Shown piece by piece: positions 1 to 5,213 of a DNA stretch of 6,647 bases. Position 1 is the first letter of the stretch; each line of letters opens with the position of its first letter. Source of the stretch: Nitrospinota bacterium (lineage in GTDB: Bacteria > Nitrospinota > Nitrospinia > UBA9942). The DNA is taken from the NCBI GenBank assembly GCA_016200365.1, contig JACQEW010000018.1, positions 1-6,647 on the forward strand. The letters run 5' to 3'. Position numbers and translations under genes: made by a program. The notes below the pieces were generated by a model, which worked only from the letters and a program-made list of their open reading frames with translations, was not told the DNA's origin and made no database searches.

Positions 1-169
1 TGACACTACTGCTGTTTGAACCAGAACCGCTTGTAGATTGAGGCAAATTTATAGTGCATCCTTGCGGGCAGGGGGAAAGTAAATATTCATCTCCAGCAAT
101 TTTGACTTTTGGCCAGGAGCAGCCTACAAAAAGGATAAGAACTCCTGCGAGAAAAGATATTTTAATCAT
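1..169 (-). CDS. Putative lipoprotein, N-terminal part only (runs off left edge)
   Basis: Reading leftward from the ATG at 169-167, 56 codons stay open to the window edge. The product starts with a short positive N-terminus (MIK), a hydrophobic stretch and a lipobox-like LFVGC ending at Cys17, as in lipoproteins cleaved by signal peptidase II and anchored through the lipidated Cys. The -3 residue appears to be Phe rather than the usual Leu, so the lipobox is slightly atypical. After Cys17 come a short charged stretch, a CPQGC pair of cysteines (about residues 34-38) and a Ser/Gly-rich linker, usual between a membrane anchor and a folded domain. AGGA lies 8 nt before the start. It follows the 224-925 gene on the same strand after 54 bp, so the two are probably co-transcribed. 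The functional domain lies outside the window and no role can be assigned. Confidence 0.7.
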   Translation of the reverse strand, partial: MIKISFLAGVLILFVGCSWPKVKIAGDEYLLSPCPQGCTINLPQSTSGSGSNSSSV

Positions 170-204
170 CGGCAAAATCCTATCATAAATTAATCCCTTT
201 AATC

Positions 205-235
205 AATTTCAAAATCTCCAATTTCAAAATCTCCA
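205..235. repeat. 15-bp tandem duplication spanning a stop codon
   Basis: Two perfect adjacent copies of a 15-bp unit (206-220 and 221-235, ATTTCAAAATCTCCA on the plus strand) cover the 3' end of the minus-strand gene 224-925. Each copy encodes W-R-F-stop-N in the gene's frame, so the C-terminal tripeptide and its stop are repeated just downstream of the true stop. Confidence 0.9.
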
Positions 236-925
236 ATTCATTCTGATTCCATAATTATGTTCGTAGAATTCCTTTGAATAGAAATGGCGATAATTATCTC
301 CTATAAAAAAGCTACCCCAAGAACCCATAATGGCTACATCCCAAAAATAGCTTTTATTAAAATAAAATATGGCATTAAACCCCCTCCCATCTACAGTATC
401 AGACTCTCTCCATTGTTTCTGATACATACCAGTAACCTCTAACGATAGCCTTTCAGTAAAAGAAAAGACACCTCCTACTGCCCCCATTATCTCACTGGTA
501 TTTATCCTCTCTGTATATTTGTAATAATCTTCAAGATTGTAAAGCAATGCCAATCGCTGATGAACCTTCTGCTTTCCTTCCAATCCAAATTCCGTATAGA
601 TCATTGTCCCATCAACTGATGAGGAGCCAATTGCTGTTATCCTTCCCTTAACTACCATCTCAAAGTAATTATCATAATTCAATATCCGGTAACGGAGTCC
701 GAGAGGATAAAATTCCAGAGTATCGGTAATTCCATAACGAAGCAAAAGAAGCGGAGGGGTTGCCGGAGATATATTTTGCATATCCAGAATCTCAAATCCA
801 ACTTCCCATATCCCCTTCGGCAAGGTCAATGGCCGCTCTACTTGATTGAGAGGGTATGAAATTTCTTTTGCCTCGGAAAAAAGAGGATAGATGATAAGCA
901 GAAATACTAAAATTACCTGATGCAC
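224..925 (-). CDS. Secreted, probable outer-membrane beta-barrel protein
   Basis: The 233-aa product has a signal peptide (hydrophobic residues about 4-17, likely cleavage after Ala19 in SEA/KE). A RPLTLPKG motif at residues 31-38 resembles the start of uncharacterised outer-membrane 'transporter' proteins. The rest alternates hydrophobic and polar residues, rich in Tyr, Phe and Gly, and ends in Asn-Trp-Arg-Phe. A terminal Phe is the usual C-terminal signal for BAM-dependent barrel insertion. I do not recognise a specific family or substrate. The start is GTG at 925-923, chosen because a full GGAGGTGA sits 7 nt upstream and the signal peptide begins at once. An ATG 5 nt upstream (930-928) is in another frame and stops after five codons. 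It lies downstream of a good promoter (1103-1130) and upstream of a lipoprotein gene, so the transcript probably serves the envelope. Confident it is real and exported; the barrel assignment is inference. Confidence 0.75.
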   Translation of the reverse strand: MHQVILVFLLIIYPLFSEAKEISYPLNQVERPLTLPKGIWEVGFEILDMQNISPATPPLLLLRYGITDTLEFYPLGLRYRILNYDNYFEMVVKGRITAIGSSSVDGTMIYTEFGLEGKQKVHQRLALLYNLEDYYKYTERINTSEIMGAVGGVFSFTERLSLEVTGMYQKQWRESDTVDGRGFNAIFYFNKSYFWDVAIMGSWGSFFIGDNYRHFYSKEFYEHNYGIRMNWRF

Positions 926-929
926 AACA

Positions 930-937
930 TCACCTCC
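930..937 (-). promoter_or_regulatory. Shine-Dalgarno that decides the GTG start at 925
   Basis: On the minus strand GGAGGTGA ends just before GTT-GTG. The distance from GGAGG to the GTG is 7 nt, the usual spacing, whereas the nearby ATG at 930-928 overlaps this site and is too close to be used. Confidence 0.8.
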
Positions 938-942
938 AAATA

Positions 943-1059
943 CTATTTTTGAAAACGAATAATATTTGAAATCCTGACACGAGCAGGTATTTGTATCATT
1001 GTCTCCGCTTCTGTCTCTAATCGGACATAAGGATTTTCAACAAATCCAAAATAATTTAT
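943..1059 (-). CDS. Candidate small ORF without a standard start codon
   Basis: On the minus strand, 38 sense codons stay open from just after a TGA (1062-1060) to a TAG at 945-943. The translation looks protein-like (contains NPYVRLETEAE and IPARVRISNIIRF) and its stop falls 6 nt before the Shine-Dalgarno of the next gene, as in an operon. The problem is the start: the only in-frame ATG (999-997) leaves 18 residues, yet the strong Shine-Dalgarno is 60 nt further upstream, where this frame has only ATA. The codon at ideal spacing is ATT (1055-1053), in another frame. Options are a small protein with a rare start, a leader peptide with frameshifting, a gene broken by a 1-base indel in the TTTT run just downstream, or chance. 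No homology is known to me. Confidence 0.25.
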   Translation of the reverse strand: MNYFGFVENPYVRLETEAETMIQIPARVRISNIIRFQK

Positions 1060-1069
1060 TCACCTCCTT
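1060..1069 (-). promoter_or_regulatory. Perfect Shine-Dalgarno with no ATG/GTG/TTG at normal spacing
   Basis: AAGGAGGTGA on the minus strand is a full match to the anti-Shine-Dalgarno. The codon 7 nt after GGAGG is ATT. A TTG follows at 1049-1047 (13 nt) but its frame closes after ten codons. Confidence 0.6.
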
Positions 1070-1102
1070 TTTCAATACAGATTTGGCACTTTATAGCATA
1101 GA

Positions 1103-1130
1103 ATTCTATTCCCTTGTTGATTAAAGTCAA
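1103..1130 (-). promoter_or_regulatory. Sigma70-type promoter for the minus-strand envelope operon
   Basis: On the minus strand, TTGACT (1130-1125, 5 of 6 to consensus) is followed after 16 nt by TAGAAT (1108-1103, 5 of 6). Transcription would begin near 1096, giving a leader of about 27 nt before the Shine-Dalgarno at 1060-1069. Confidence 0.6.
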
Positions 1131-1153
1131 TACCCCAAAAAGTCACATTTTTT

Positions 1154-1175
1154 ATATAGTAGTTTTATACTATAT
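1154..1175. promoter_or_regulatory. Perfect 8-bp inverted repeat, possible operator
   Basis: ATATAGTA and its exact complement TACTATAT flank a 6-bp spacer. The palindrome lies about 24 bp upstream of the -35 box at 1125-1130, a suitable place for an activator or other regulator. As a terminator for the minus-strand regulator gene it is poor: the stem is all A/T except one pair and no T-run follows on that strand. Confidence 0.35.
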
Positions 1176-1207
1176 GATTTTTTGACGCATGCTTTGATTT
1201 TCAGGAA

Positions 1208-1713
1208 TCAATTCATTTTCGATACCTTTAAAATACCTCTTTCATAGGCAAAGGCAATAGCTTGAGACATAGAGGTGGATTTAAGTTTATGCAATATATG
1301 ATTATTGTGATTTCTGACGGTTTCAGGGCTTATAGAGAGTTTATCCGCTATCTCTTTATTCCTTAAACCGCTTGTCTTCAATCTCAGTATATCTTCTTCT
1401 CTTTCTGTGAGAATATAATTATCGCCATTATCAGAAAGGTCAACAGATTCTCTCTTCTCAATAATTTCACCAGTTAGAGAATAATACCTATAAATTTTGA
1501 GATTTCTGACACTAACGCTTGAATTCTTCTTTGGCAATGTCTTATCTGCCTCTTTTTATGATAAAGCCTTGCTGCATTTTTTATCCTCTGTCTGAAGATG
1601 TCATAATCAAATTCTTTGGTAAAATAATCAAAGGCGCCGCTTTTAAAACATTCTGCTGCGGTTTCAGCATCATTAATCACACTCATCATGATACATTCTA
1701 TATCAGGTCGTTC
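1208..1713 (-). pseudogene. NarL/LuxR-type response regulator, 5'-truncated and frameshifted
   Basis: Two pieces of one gene lie in different frames. The upstream piece (1713 down to about 1558) encodes the second half of a receiver domain: a beta strand (IECIMMSV), then AETAAECFKSGAFDYFTKEF, with the conserved Lys of the DYFTK segment, and a following helix. The downstream piece (to the TGA at 1210-1208) encodes a complete LuxR/GerE HTH (LTEREEDILRLKTSG, then NKEIADKLSISPETVRNH) ending near residue 103 of a 109-aa ORF that could start at a TTG (1537-1535). One extra A in the A5 run at 1557-1553 would join the frames. The N-terminal half of the receiver, with the phosphoacceptor Asp, is missing and IS-derived sequence begins just upstream (about 1711-1721). 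Such regulators act with a histidine kinase. This one cannot be phosphorylated; the HTH alone might still be made, but no good ribosome-binding site precedes the TTG. Confidence 0.75.
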
Positions 1714-1863
1714 TCAAAACCTCCCACACGAGTCATATTCGATCTGGACTCAACAGTCCTTGTTCTCTATGGCAAACAAGAGATGGCTCGTATAGGTTAC
1801 AATCCTACAAAGAGAGGAAGACCATCGTATCATCCCCTTTTATGTTTCAATCTTTTTGTATAA
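1712..1863 (+). mobile_element. IS1380-family transposase fragment
   Basis: About 45 codons on the plus strand match the region around the first catalytic Asp of IS1380-type DDE transposases: VIFDLDSTVLVLYGKQE, then GYNPTKRGRPSYHPLLCF, which are strongly conserved in that family. The frame ends at TAA 1861-1863 soon after LLCF, where an intact transposase (about 400-450 aa) would continue, and upstream the same frame runs antisense through the response-regulator remnant. So this is an internal fragment, with both ends, the other acidic catalytic residues and the terminal inverted repeats gone. It cannot transpose. An open frame reaching back to 1519 is a chimera with antisense sequence and should not be annotated as a 114-aa protein. 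Confidence 0.75.
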
Positions 1864-1888
1864 AGAAGCATTTGAGTATGCCATAAAG

Positions 1889-1955
1889 AAAATTGAAAAA
1901 TTGAAAATTTAACCCATTTTCACGCAAGCTTCGTGTTCTTCGTGAGCTTTGTGGT
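1889..1955. repeat. Low-complexity intergenic repeats upstream of xerC
   Basis: The 1864-2055 gap holds no convincing gene. It contains an A/T-rich short tandem stretch built on AATTGAAAA (1889-1910), then a run of near-copies around TTCGTG/TTTGTG (about 1930-1955; TTCGTGTTCTTCGTGAGCTT). Both look like the generic short repeats seen at other places in this window. A short open stretch at 1863-1911 (KEAFEYAIKKIEK) has no start and is probably chance or a gene scrap. Confidence 0.45.
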
Positions 1956-1991
1956 TATAATGAAATTAATTATTTTCGGACTAAATTTACA

Positions 1992-2021
1992 TTGACCGAT
2001 TATTCTGTGTTTTGATAGACT
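1992..2021 (+). promoter_or_regulatory. Possible promoter for xerC-hslVU
   Basis: TTGACC (1992-1997, 5 of 6) and TAGACT (2016-2021, 4 of 6) are separated by 18 bp and lie 34 bp before the xerC ATG. A perfect TATAAT at 1956-1961 lacks a matching -35. Either could serve; this is a motif match only. Confidence 0.3.
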
Positions 2022-2055
2022 TCCAATAGAAGAGGGTTAAGAAAGAAATCTTTAT

Positions 2056-3051
2056 ATGAACCAATATATCGAGCAATTTTTAAAATACCTTCAGGTGGAA
2101 AAGAATGTGTCGGAAAGCACACTGCGTAATTATTCTATGGATATTGAGCAGTTTGAGAAGTTTTTGAAGGACACAAATTTATGTCCTGATGAAACTCCCC
2201 CAAATTCCCCCTTTACCTCCCCTTTTTCCCCTCCTTCGCAAGGAGGGGAGAGGGGAGGTCATAAAGGGGGGCAGAGGGGGGTTGATATAAAAAAAATAGA
2301 CAATGTGGTTATAAGGACATTCCTCGGTAAGCTGCATAAAGAAGGAAATTGCAATAATTCGATGGCGAGGAAGCTGTCCACCTTGAGGACATTTTTCAAA
2401 TATCTCTGTCGTGAGGGGTATCTGCAAAAGAACCCTGCCCGATTGGTTGCTACGCCCAAAAAGGCAAAAAAGATACCAGCATTTCTGTCAATAGATGAGG
2501 CGTTCAGATTGATGGATACTCCCGATACAAAGACATTGGCTGGTTTAAGGGATAAGGCAATGCTGGAGACCCTCTATGGTGCAGGTATACGAATAAGCGA
2601 ACTTGTTTCTTTGGATGTAAATGATGTAGACTTGGAAAAGGGATATGTAAGGGTATTCGGTAAGGGAAGGAAGGAGCGGATAGTTCCTCTGGGCAAAAAG
2701 GCATGCGATGCGATAAGGGAATACTTGAACAAGAGGCAAGAGGCAAGAGGCAAGAGGCAAGAGGTAGTGGATAGAGAGGCGCTTTTTTTGAATCTGCGTG
2801 GAGGAAGGTTGACATCGAGGAGCGGATGGAATATTGTGGATAAGTATGCAAGGCGTGGGGCAATTGCAAGGCATGTAAGCCCCCATGCCTTACGGCATAC
2901 TTTTGCTACTCATTTATTGGAAGACGGGGCGGATTTAAGGGTAATCCAGGAGCTTTTGGGTCATGTTAGTTTATCCACAACGCAGAAATATACACATGTA
3001 AATCTTGAGCAGTTGATGAAGGTATATGACAAGGCGCATCCGAAGGCATGA
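2056..3051 (+). CDS. xerC: Tyrosine recombinase XerC/XerD type, with two repeat insertions
   Basis: Site-specific recombinase that resolves chromosome dimers at dif with a partner Xer protein and FtsK. The N-terminal SAM-like DNA-binding domain covers residues about 1-130 and the catalytic domain about 140-331. All catalytic residues are present: Arg179 (GAGIRISEL), Lys203 (GKGRKER), His277 and Arg280 (HALRH), His303 (LLGH) and the nucleophile Tyr312 (KYTHV). Their spacing matches E. coli XerD (R148, K172, H244, R247, H270, Y279) apart from 2 extra residues between Lys203 and His277. At 331 aa it is about 30 longer than usual. The excess is explained by residues about 47-75, translated from a 91-bp palindrome, while a 7-bp tandem array encodes residues about 226-236. 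The ATG start fits the family N-terminus (NQYIEQFLKYL) although the upstream AAGAAAG is a weak ribosome site. The xerC-hslV-hslU order parallels codV-clpQ-clpY. XerC versus XerD cannot be separated from sequence alone; the neighbours favour XerC. Confidence 0.93.
   Translation: MNQYIEQFLKYLQVEKNVSESTLRNYSMDIEQFEKFLKDTNLCPDETPPNSPFTSPFSPPSQGGERGGHKGGQRGVDIKKIDNVVIRTFLGKLHKEGNCNNSMARKLSTLRTFFKYLCREGYLQKNPARLVATPKKAKKIPAFLSIDEAFRLMDTPDTKTLAGLRDKAMLETLYGAGIRISELVSLDVNDVDLEKGYVRVFGKGRKERIVPLGKKACDAIREYLNKRQEARGKRQEVVDREALFLNLRGGRLTSRSGWNIVDKYARRGAIARHVSPHALRHTFATHLLEDGADLRVIQELLGHVSLSTTQKYTHVNLEQLMKVYDKAHPKA
2193..2283. repeat. 91-bp palindromic element inserted in frame within xerC
   Basis: A long imperfect palindrome: CCCCTCCTT (2229-2237) pairs with AAGGAGGGG (2240-2249 region) across a CGC loop; CCTCCCC pairs with GGGGAGG; CCCCCTTTA (2207-2215) pairs with TAAAGGGGG (2262-2270); outer AACTCCCC pairs with GGGGGGTT. 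It encodes a Pro/Ser then Gly-rich tract (residues 47-75, e.g. NSPFTSPFSPPSQGGERGG) foreign to Xer proteins, between helices of the N-terminal domain. C-rich/G-rich palindromes of this kind are common dispersed intergenic repeats in several phyla; here the element is translated. Confidence 0.88.
2730..2764 (+). repeat. Heptanucleotide tandem repeat (GAGGCAA) within xerC
   Basis: Four perfect copies of GAGGCAA (2733-2760) plus partial copies on each side, 35 bp in all. It encodes KRQEARGKRQEV in the catalytic domain, between the Lys203 hairpin and the DREALFLN segment. Seven is not a multiple of three, so gain or loss of one unit would shift the xerC frame. Confidence 0.95.
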
Positions 3052-3055
3052 GATG

Positions 3056-3149
3056 AAATTTTAGATTTACAATTTTAGATTTACGATTTAACAATACACT
3101 TTTGCGGGGTGTTTAAAATCGTAAATTTCAAATCGTAAATCGTAAATTA
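3056..3149. repeat. Head-to-head repeat array filling the xerC-hslV gap
   Basis: The left arm has two perfect direct copies of AATTTTAGATTTAC (3057-3070, 3071-3084) plus GATTTA. The right arm has three near-copies of the complement, AAATCGTAAAT (3116-3126, 3130-3140, 3137-3147 overlapping). The longest perfect inverted match is 12 bp (3078-3089 with 3130-3141). A unique loop with TTTGCGGGGTG lies between. The element starts 4 nt after the xerC stop and ends 4 nt before the hslV ATG, so the only ribosome-site candidate for hslV (TAAAG) is inside its edge. No T-run follows, so a rho-independent terminator is unlikely. Confidence 0.85.
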
Positions 3150-3153
3150 AAGT

Positions 3154-3681
3154 ATGTTTCACGCTACTACAATATTACTGATAAGACATAACGGCAAGGT
3201 GGTTATTGCAGGCGACGGACAGGTTACATTCGGCAATACTGTCATAAAGCACAATGCAAAGAAGGTGAGAAGGATCTATAATGACAAGATAATTGCCGGT
3301 TTTGCAGGCGCTGCAGCAGACGCCTTTACACTCTTTACAAAATTCGAGGAAAAGCTTGAGAAATACAATGGAAATATAACAAGGGCAGCGGTTGAGCTGG
3401 CAAAGGACTGGAGGACTGATAAGGTATTAAGAAGGCTTGAGGCTCTGCTTGCTGTTGCAGATAAGGATGCTTCCTTCATTATCTCCGGGACAGGGGATGT
3501 AATCGAGCCAGATGATGGTGTTGTGGGTATAGGTTCTGGAGGCGCCTATGCACAGGCTGCTGCAAAGGCACTGTCCCTGCACTCGAATTTAGAGGCAAAG
3601 AGGATTGCCGAAGAGGCGATGAAGATAGCAGCAAATCTCTGCATTTACACAAATGATAAAATAATTATCGAGGAGTTGTAA
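3154..3681 (+). CDS. hslV: ATP-dependent protease subunit HslV (ClpQ)
   Basis: Proteolytic subunit of the cytoplasmic HslVU protease, a double hexameric ring with an N-terminal threonine active site, dependent on HslU for unfolding and gating. The 175-aa length is normal for the family. A short propeptide MFHA precedes the nucleophile Thr5 (TTILLIRHNGKVVIAGDGQ). With Thr5 taken as Thr1 of the mature enzyme, Asp21 and Lys37 fall at the conserved positions 17 and 33, and Ser128 lies in the GIGSGGAYAQAAA motif. Conserved KKVRRIYNDKIIAGFAG and ELAKDWRTDK segments are intact, and the C-terminus ICIYTNDKIIIEEL matches the family. ATG 3154 is the only start that gives the short propeptide; the ribosome site is weak because the repeat array abuts it. 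It lies in the xerC-hslV-hslU operon, 87 bp before hslU. No anomaly in the coding sequence. Confidence 0.97.
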   Translation: MFHATTILLIRHNGKVVIAGDGQVTFGNTVIKHNAKKVRRIYNDKIIAGFAGAAADAFTLFTKFEEKLEKYNGNITRAAVELAKDWRTDKVLRRLEALLAVADKDASFIISGTGDVIEPDDGVVGIGSGGAYAQAAAKALSLHSNLEAKRIAEEAMKIAANLCIYTNDKIIIEEL

Positions 3682-3760
3682 AAGTGTAAGTGTAAGTGTA
3701 AGTAGAAGACAGAATTTTTTGTCTATCCTTTCACTTACACTTGCACTTTCACTTACACTT
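3682..3760. repeat. Head-to-head hexamer array between hslV and hslU
   Basis: Directly after the hslV stop come three copies of AAGTGT plus AAGT (3682-3703). After a 28-bp segment with its own small hairpin (AGACA 3707-3711, TGTCT 3720-3724) comes a complementary array of ACACTT-type units (3731-3760; units ACACTT, GCACTT, TCACTT, ACACTT). The RNA could form a long interrupted hairpin. It ends 8 bp before the hslU ATG and leaves no room for a normal ribosome site. Confidence 0.9.
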
Positions 3761-3768
3761 ATTCTTAT

Positions 3769-5196
3769 ATGGAAATGTTAGCTAAAAAAATAGAAGAAAA
3801 ACAGGTATTGGATAAAGAGGCGCAATTGACTCCAAGGCGAATAGTCGGGGAGCTGGATAAATATATCATAGGACAGAAGAAGGCAAAGAGGTCTGTTGCC
3901 ATAGCCCTGAGAAACCGCTGGAGGAGACAGCAGCTGTCGCCTGAGCTCAAGGAAGAGGTAGCGCCGAAGAATATAATTATGATAGGTCCTACAGGGGTAG
4001 GCAAGACTGAGATTGCAAGGAGGCTTGCAAGGCTTACCAATTCACCCTTTGTTAAGGTAGAGGCGTCAAAGTATACAGAGGTGGGCTATGTGGGCAGGGA
4101 TGTGGAGTCCATGGTCAGAGACCTGATGGAGGTCTCAAAGAATATGGTAAGAGAGGAAAGGGCATTAGAGGTAAATGAGATGGCAAAGGCAAATGCAGAG
4201 GAGAGGATACTCGACCTCCTCCTGCCGCCGCCCCCGTCGGCTAAAAGGGAAACAGCTAACAGCTCGACAGCTCCAACATTGATACCTGAGCATGATGAAG
4301 GAGGACAAAGGCATTATCAGGAGACACGGGAGAAATTCAGAAAATACTTAAGAGAGGGGAAATTAAACGAAAGGTCTGTTGAATTGGAGGTAGAGCAGAG
4401 AATATTGCCGATGATAGAGGTGGTCTCGAATACAGGTCTCGAAGACCTCGATATAAATATAAAGGATATGCTCGGCAGTATAATGCCCCAGAAGAAAAAG
4501 ATGAGAAAGGTGAAAGTGTCAGAGGCTCTTACAATCCTCACCCATGAGGAGGCACAGAAGCTCATAGACATGGATAAGGCTATAAAGGAGGCGATAAACA
4601 GGGTAGAGCAGTCAGGGATAATCTTTATTGATGAGATAGATAAAGTCGCCGGCAGGGAGTCGGGTCATGGACCCGATGTATCGAGGGAAGGTGTCCAGAG
4701 AGACCTCCTTCCTATAGTGGAAGGCTCTACAGTAAGCACAAAATACGGAGCGGTAAGGACAGACCATATCCTCTTTATTGCAGCAGGCGCATTCCATGTA
4801 TCAAAGCCGTCCGATTTAATCCCGGAGCTTCAGGGACGGTTTCCGATAAGGGTCGAGCTCGATTCCCTCGGAAAAGAAGAATTTATCAGGATACTCACAG
4901 AGCCGCAGAACGCCCTTATAAAACAGTATGTGGAGCTCTTAAAGACAGAGGGCGTGGATATAAATTTTACCGAAGATTCAATTGCAGAAATAGCAGCGCT
5001 GGCAGCGCTGGTGAATGACAGGATGGAGAATATAGGCGCAAGGAGACTCCACACAATAATGGAAAGACTGCTGGACGACATATCCTTTAATGCACCCGAC
5101 GGGCAGGAGAGGAAATTCGCAATAGACGCCAAATATGTCAAAGAGCGTCTTCAGGATGTGGTCAAGGATGAAGACTTGAGCAGGTATATACTTTAA
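3769..5196 (+). CDS. hslU: HslU (ClpY), AAA+ unfoldase of the HslVU protease
   Basis: Hexameric AAA+ ATPase that unfolds substrates and feeds them to HslV. Visible motifs: Walker A GPTGVGKT (73-80), pore-loop GYVG (106-109), Walker B IIFIDEID (284-291), the GPDVSREGVQRDLLP segment (301-315), sensor-2 GARR (423-426), and the C-terminal DEDLSRYIL tail (467-475) that docks into HslV. At 475 aa it is about 30 longer than E. coli HslU (443). About 17-19 of these are an N-terminal extension before TPRRIVGELDKYIIGQ; the variable I domain (about 115-250) also differs, with an odd tract at residues 155-180 encoded by ACAGCT repeats. The start is uncertain: ATG 3769 and ATG 3775 are both in frame, neither has a Shine-Dalgarno, and the next in-frame Met is after the N-terminal conserved region. 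Translation may couple to hslV or depend on the RNA hairpin. Confidence 0.97.
   Translation: MEMLAKKIEEKQVLDKEAQLTPRRIVGELDKYIIGQKKAKRSVAIALRNRWRRQQLSPELKEEVAPKNIIMIGPTGVGKTEIARRLARLTNSPFVKVEASKYTEVGYVGRDVESMVRDLMEVSKNMVREERALEVNEMAKANAEERILDLLLPPPPSAKRETANSSTAPTLIPEHDEGGQRHYQETREKFRKYLREGKLNERSVELEVEQRILPMIEVVSNTGLEDLDINIKDMLGSIMPQKKKMRKVKVSEALTILTHEEAQKLIDMDKAIKEAINRVEQSGIIFIDEIDKVAGRESGHGPDVSREGVQRDLLPIVEGSTVSTKYGAVRTDHILFIAAGAFHVSKPSDLIPELQGRFPIRVELDSLGKEEFIRILTEPQNALIKQYVELLKTEGVDINFTEDSIAEIAALAALVNDRMENIGARRLHTIMERLLDDISFNAPDGQERKFAIDAKYVKERLQDVVKDEDLSRYIL
4252..4272 (+). repeat. ACAGCT triplicate in the hslU I-domain region
   Basis: ACAGCT occurs at 4252, 4259 and 4267, encoding part of a Thr/Ala/Ser-rich tract (ETANSSTAPT, residues 161-170) in the fast-evolving intermediate domain. 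It may be a small repeat insertion like those in xerC, but the case is weak. Confidence 0.35.
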
Positions 5197-5213
5197 ACAG
5201 TGAAGGAGGAGCC

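Noticed and set aside
928..930. ATG as the start of the outer-membrane protein gene
   Set aside because: It is in another frame, stops after five codons and lies too close to the Shine-Dalgarno; the GTG at 925 fits spacing and signal peptide.
1519..1700. Plus-strand open frame upstream of the transposase motif, giving a 114-aa protein
   Set aside because: This part is antisense to the receiver and linker of the response-regulator remnant; only the part after about 1712 matches a transposase.
1950..1990. dif-like recombination site next to xerC
   Set aside because: There is A/T-rich partial symmetry around ATAAT/ATTAT but no recognisable Xer arm pair with a 6-bp centre.
2193..2283. Small CRISPR array or direct-repeat cluster
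   Set aside because: The structure is a single palindrome, with no repeated units separated by unique spacers.
2504..2886. Minus-strand open frames with LASCLLPLASC-type repeats
   Set aside because: They are shadows of xerC produced by the GAGGCAA array; no ribosome site and no family likeness.
3056..3149. Rho-independent terminator after xerC
   Set aside because: Arms are A/T rich and no T-run follows on the plus strand; the downstream gene begins at once.
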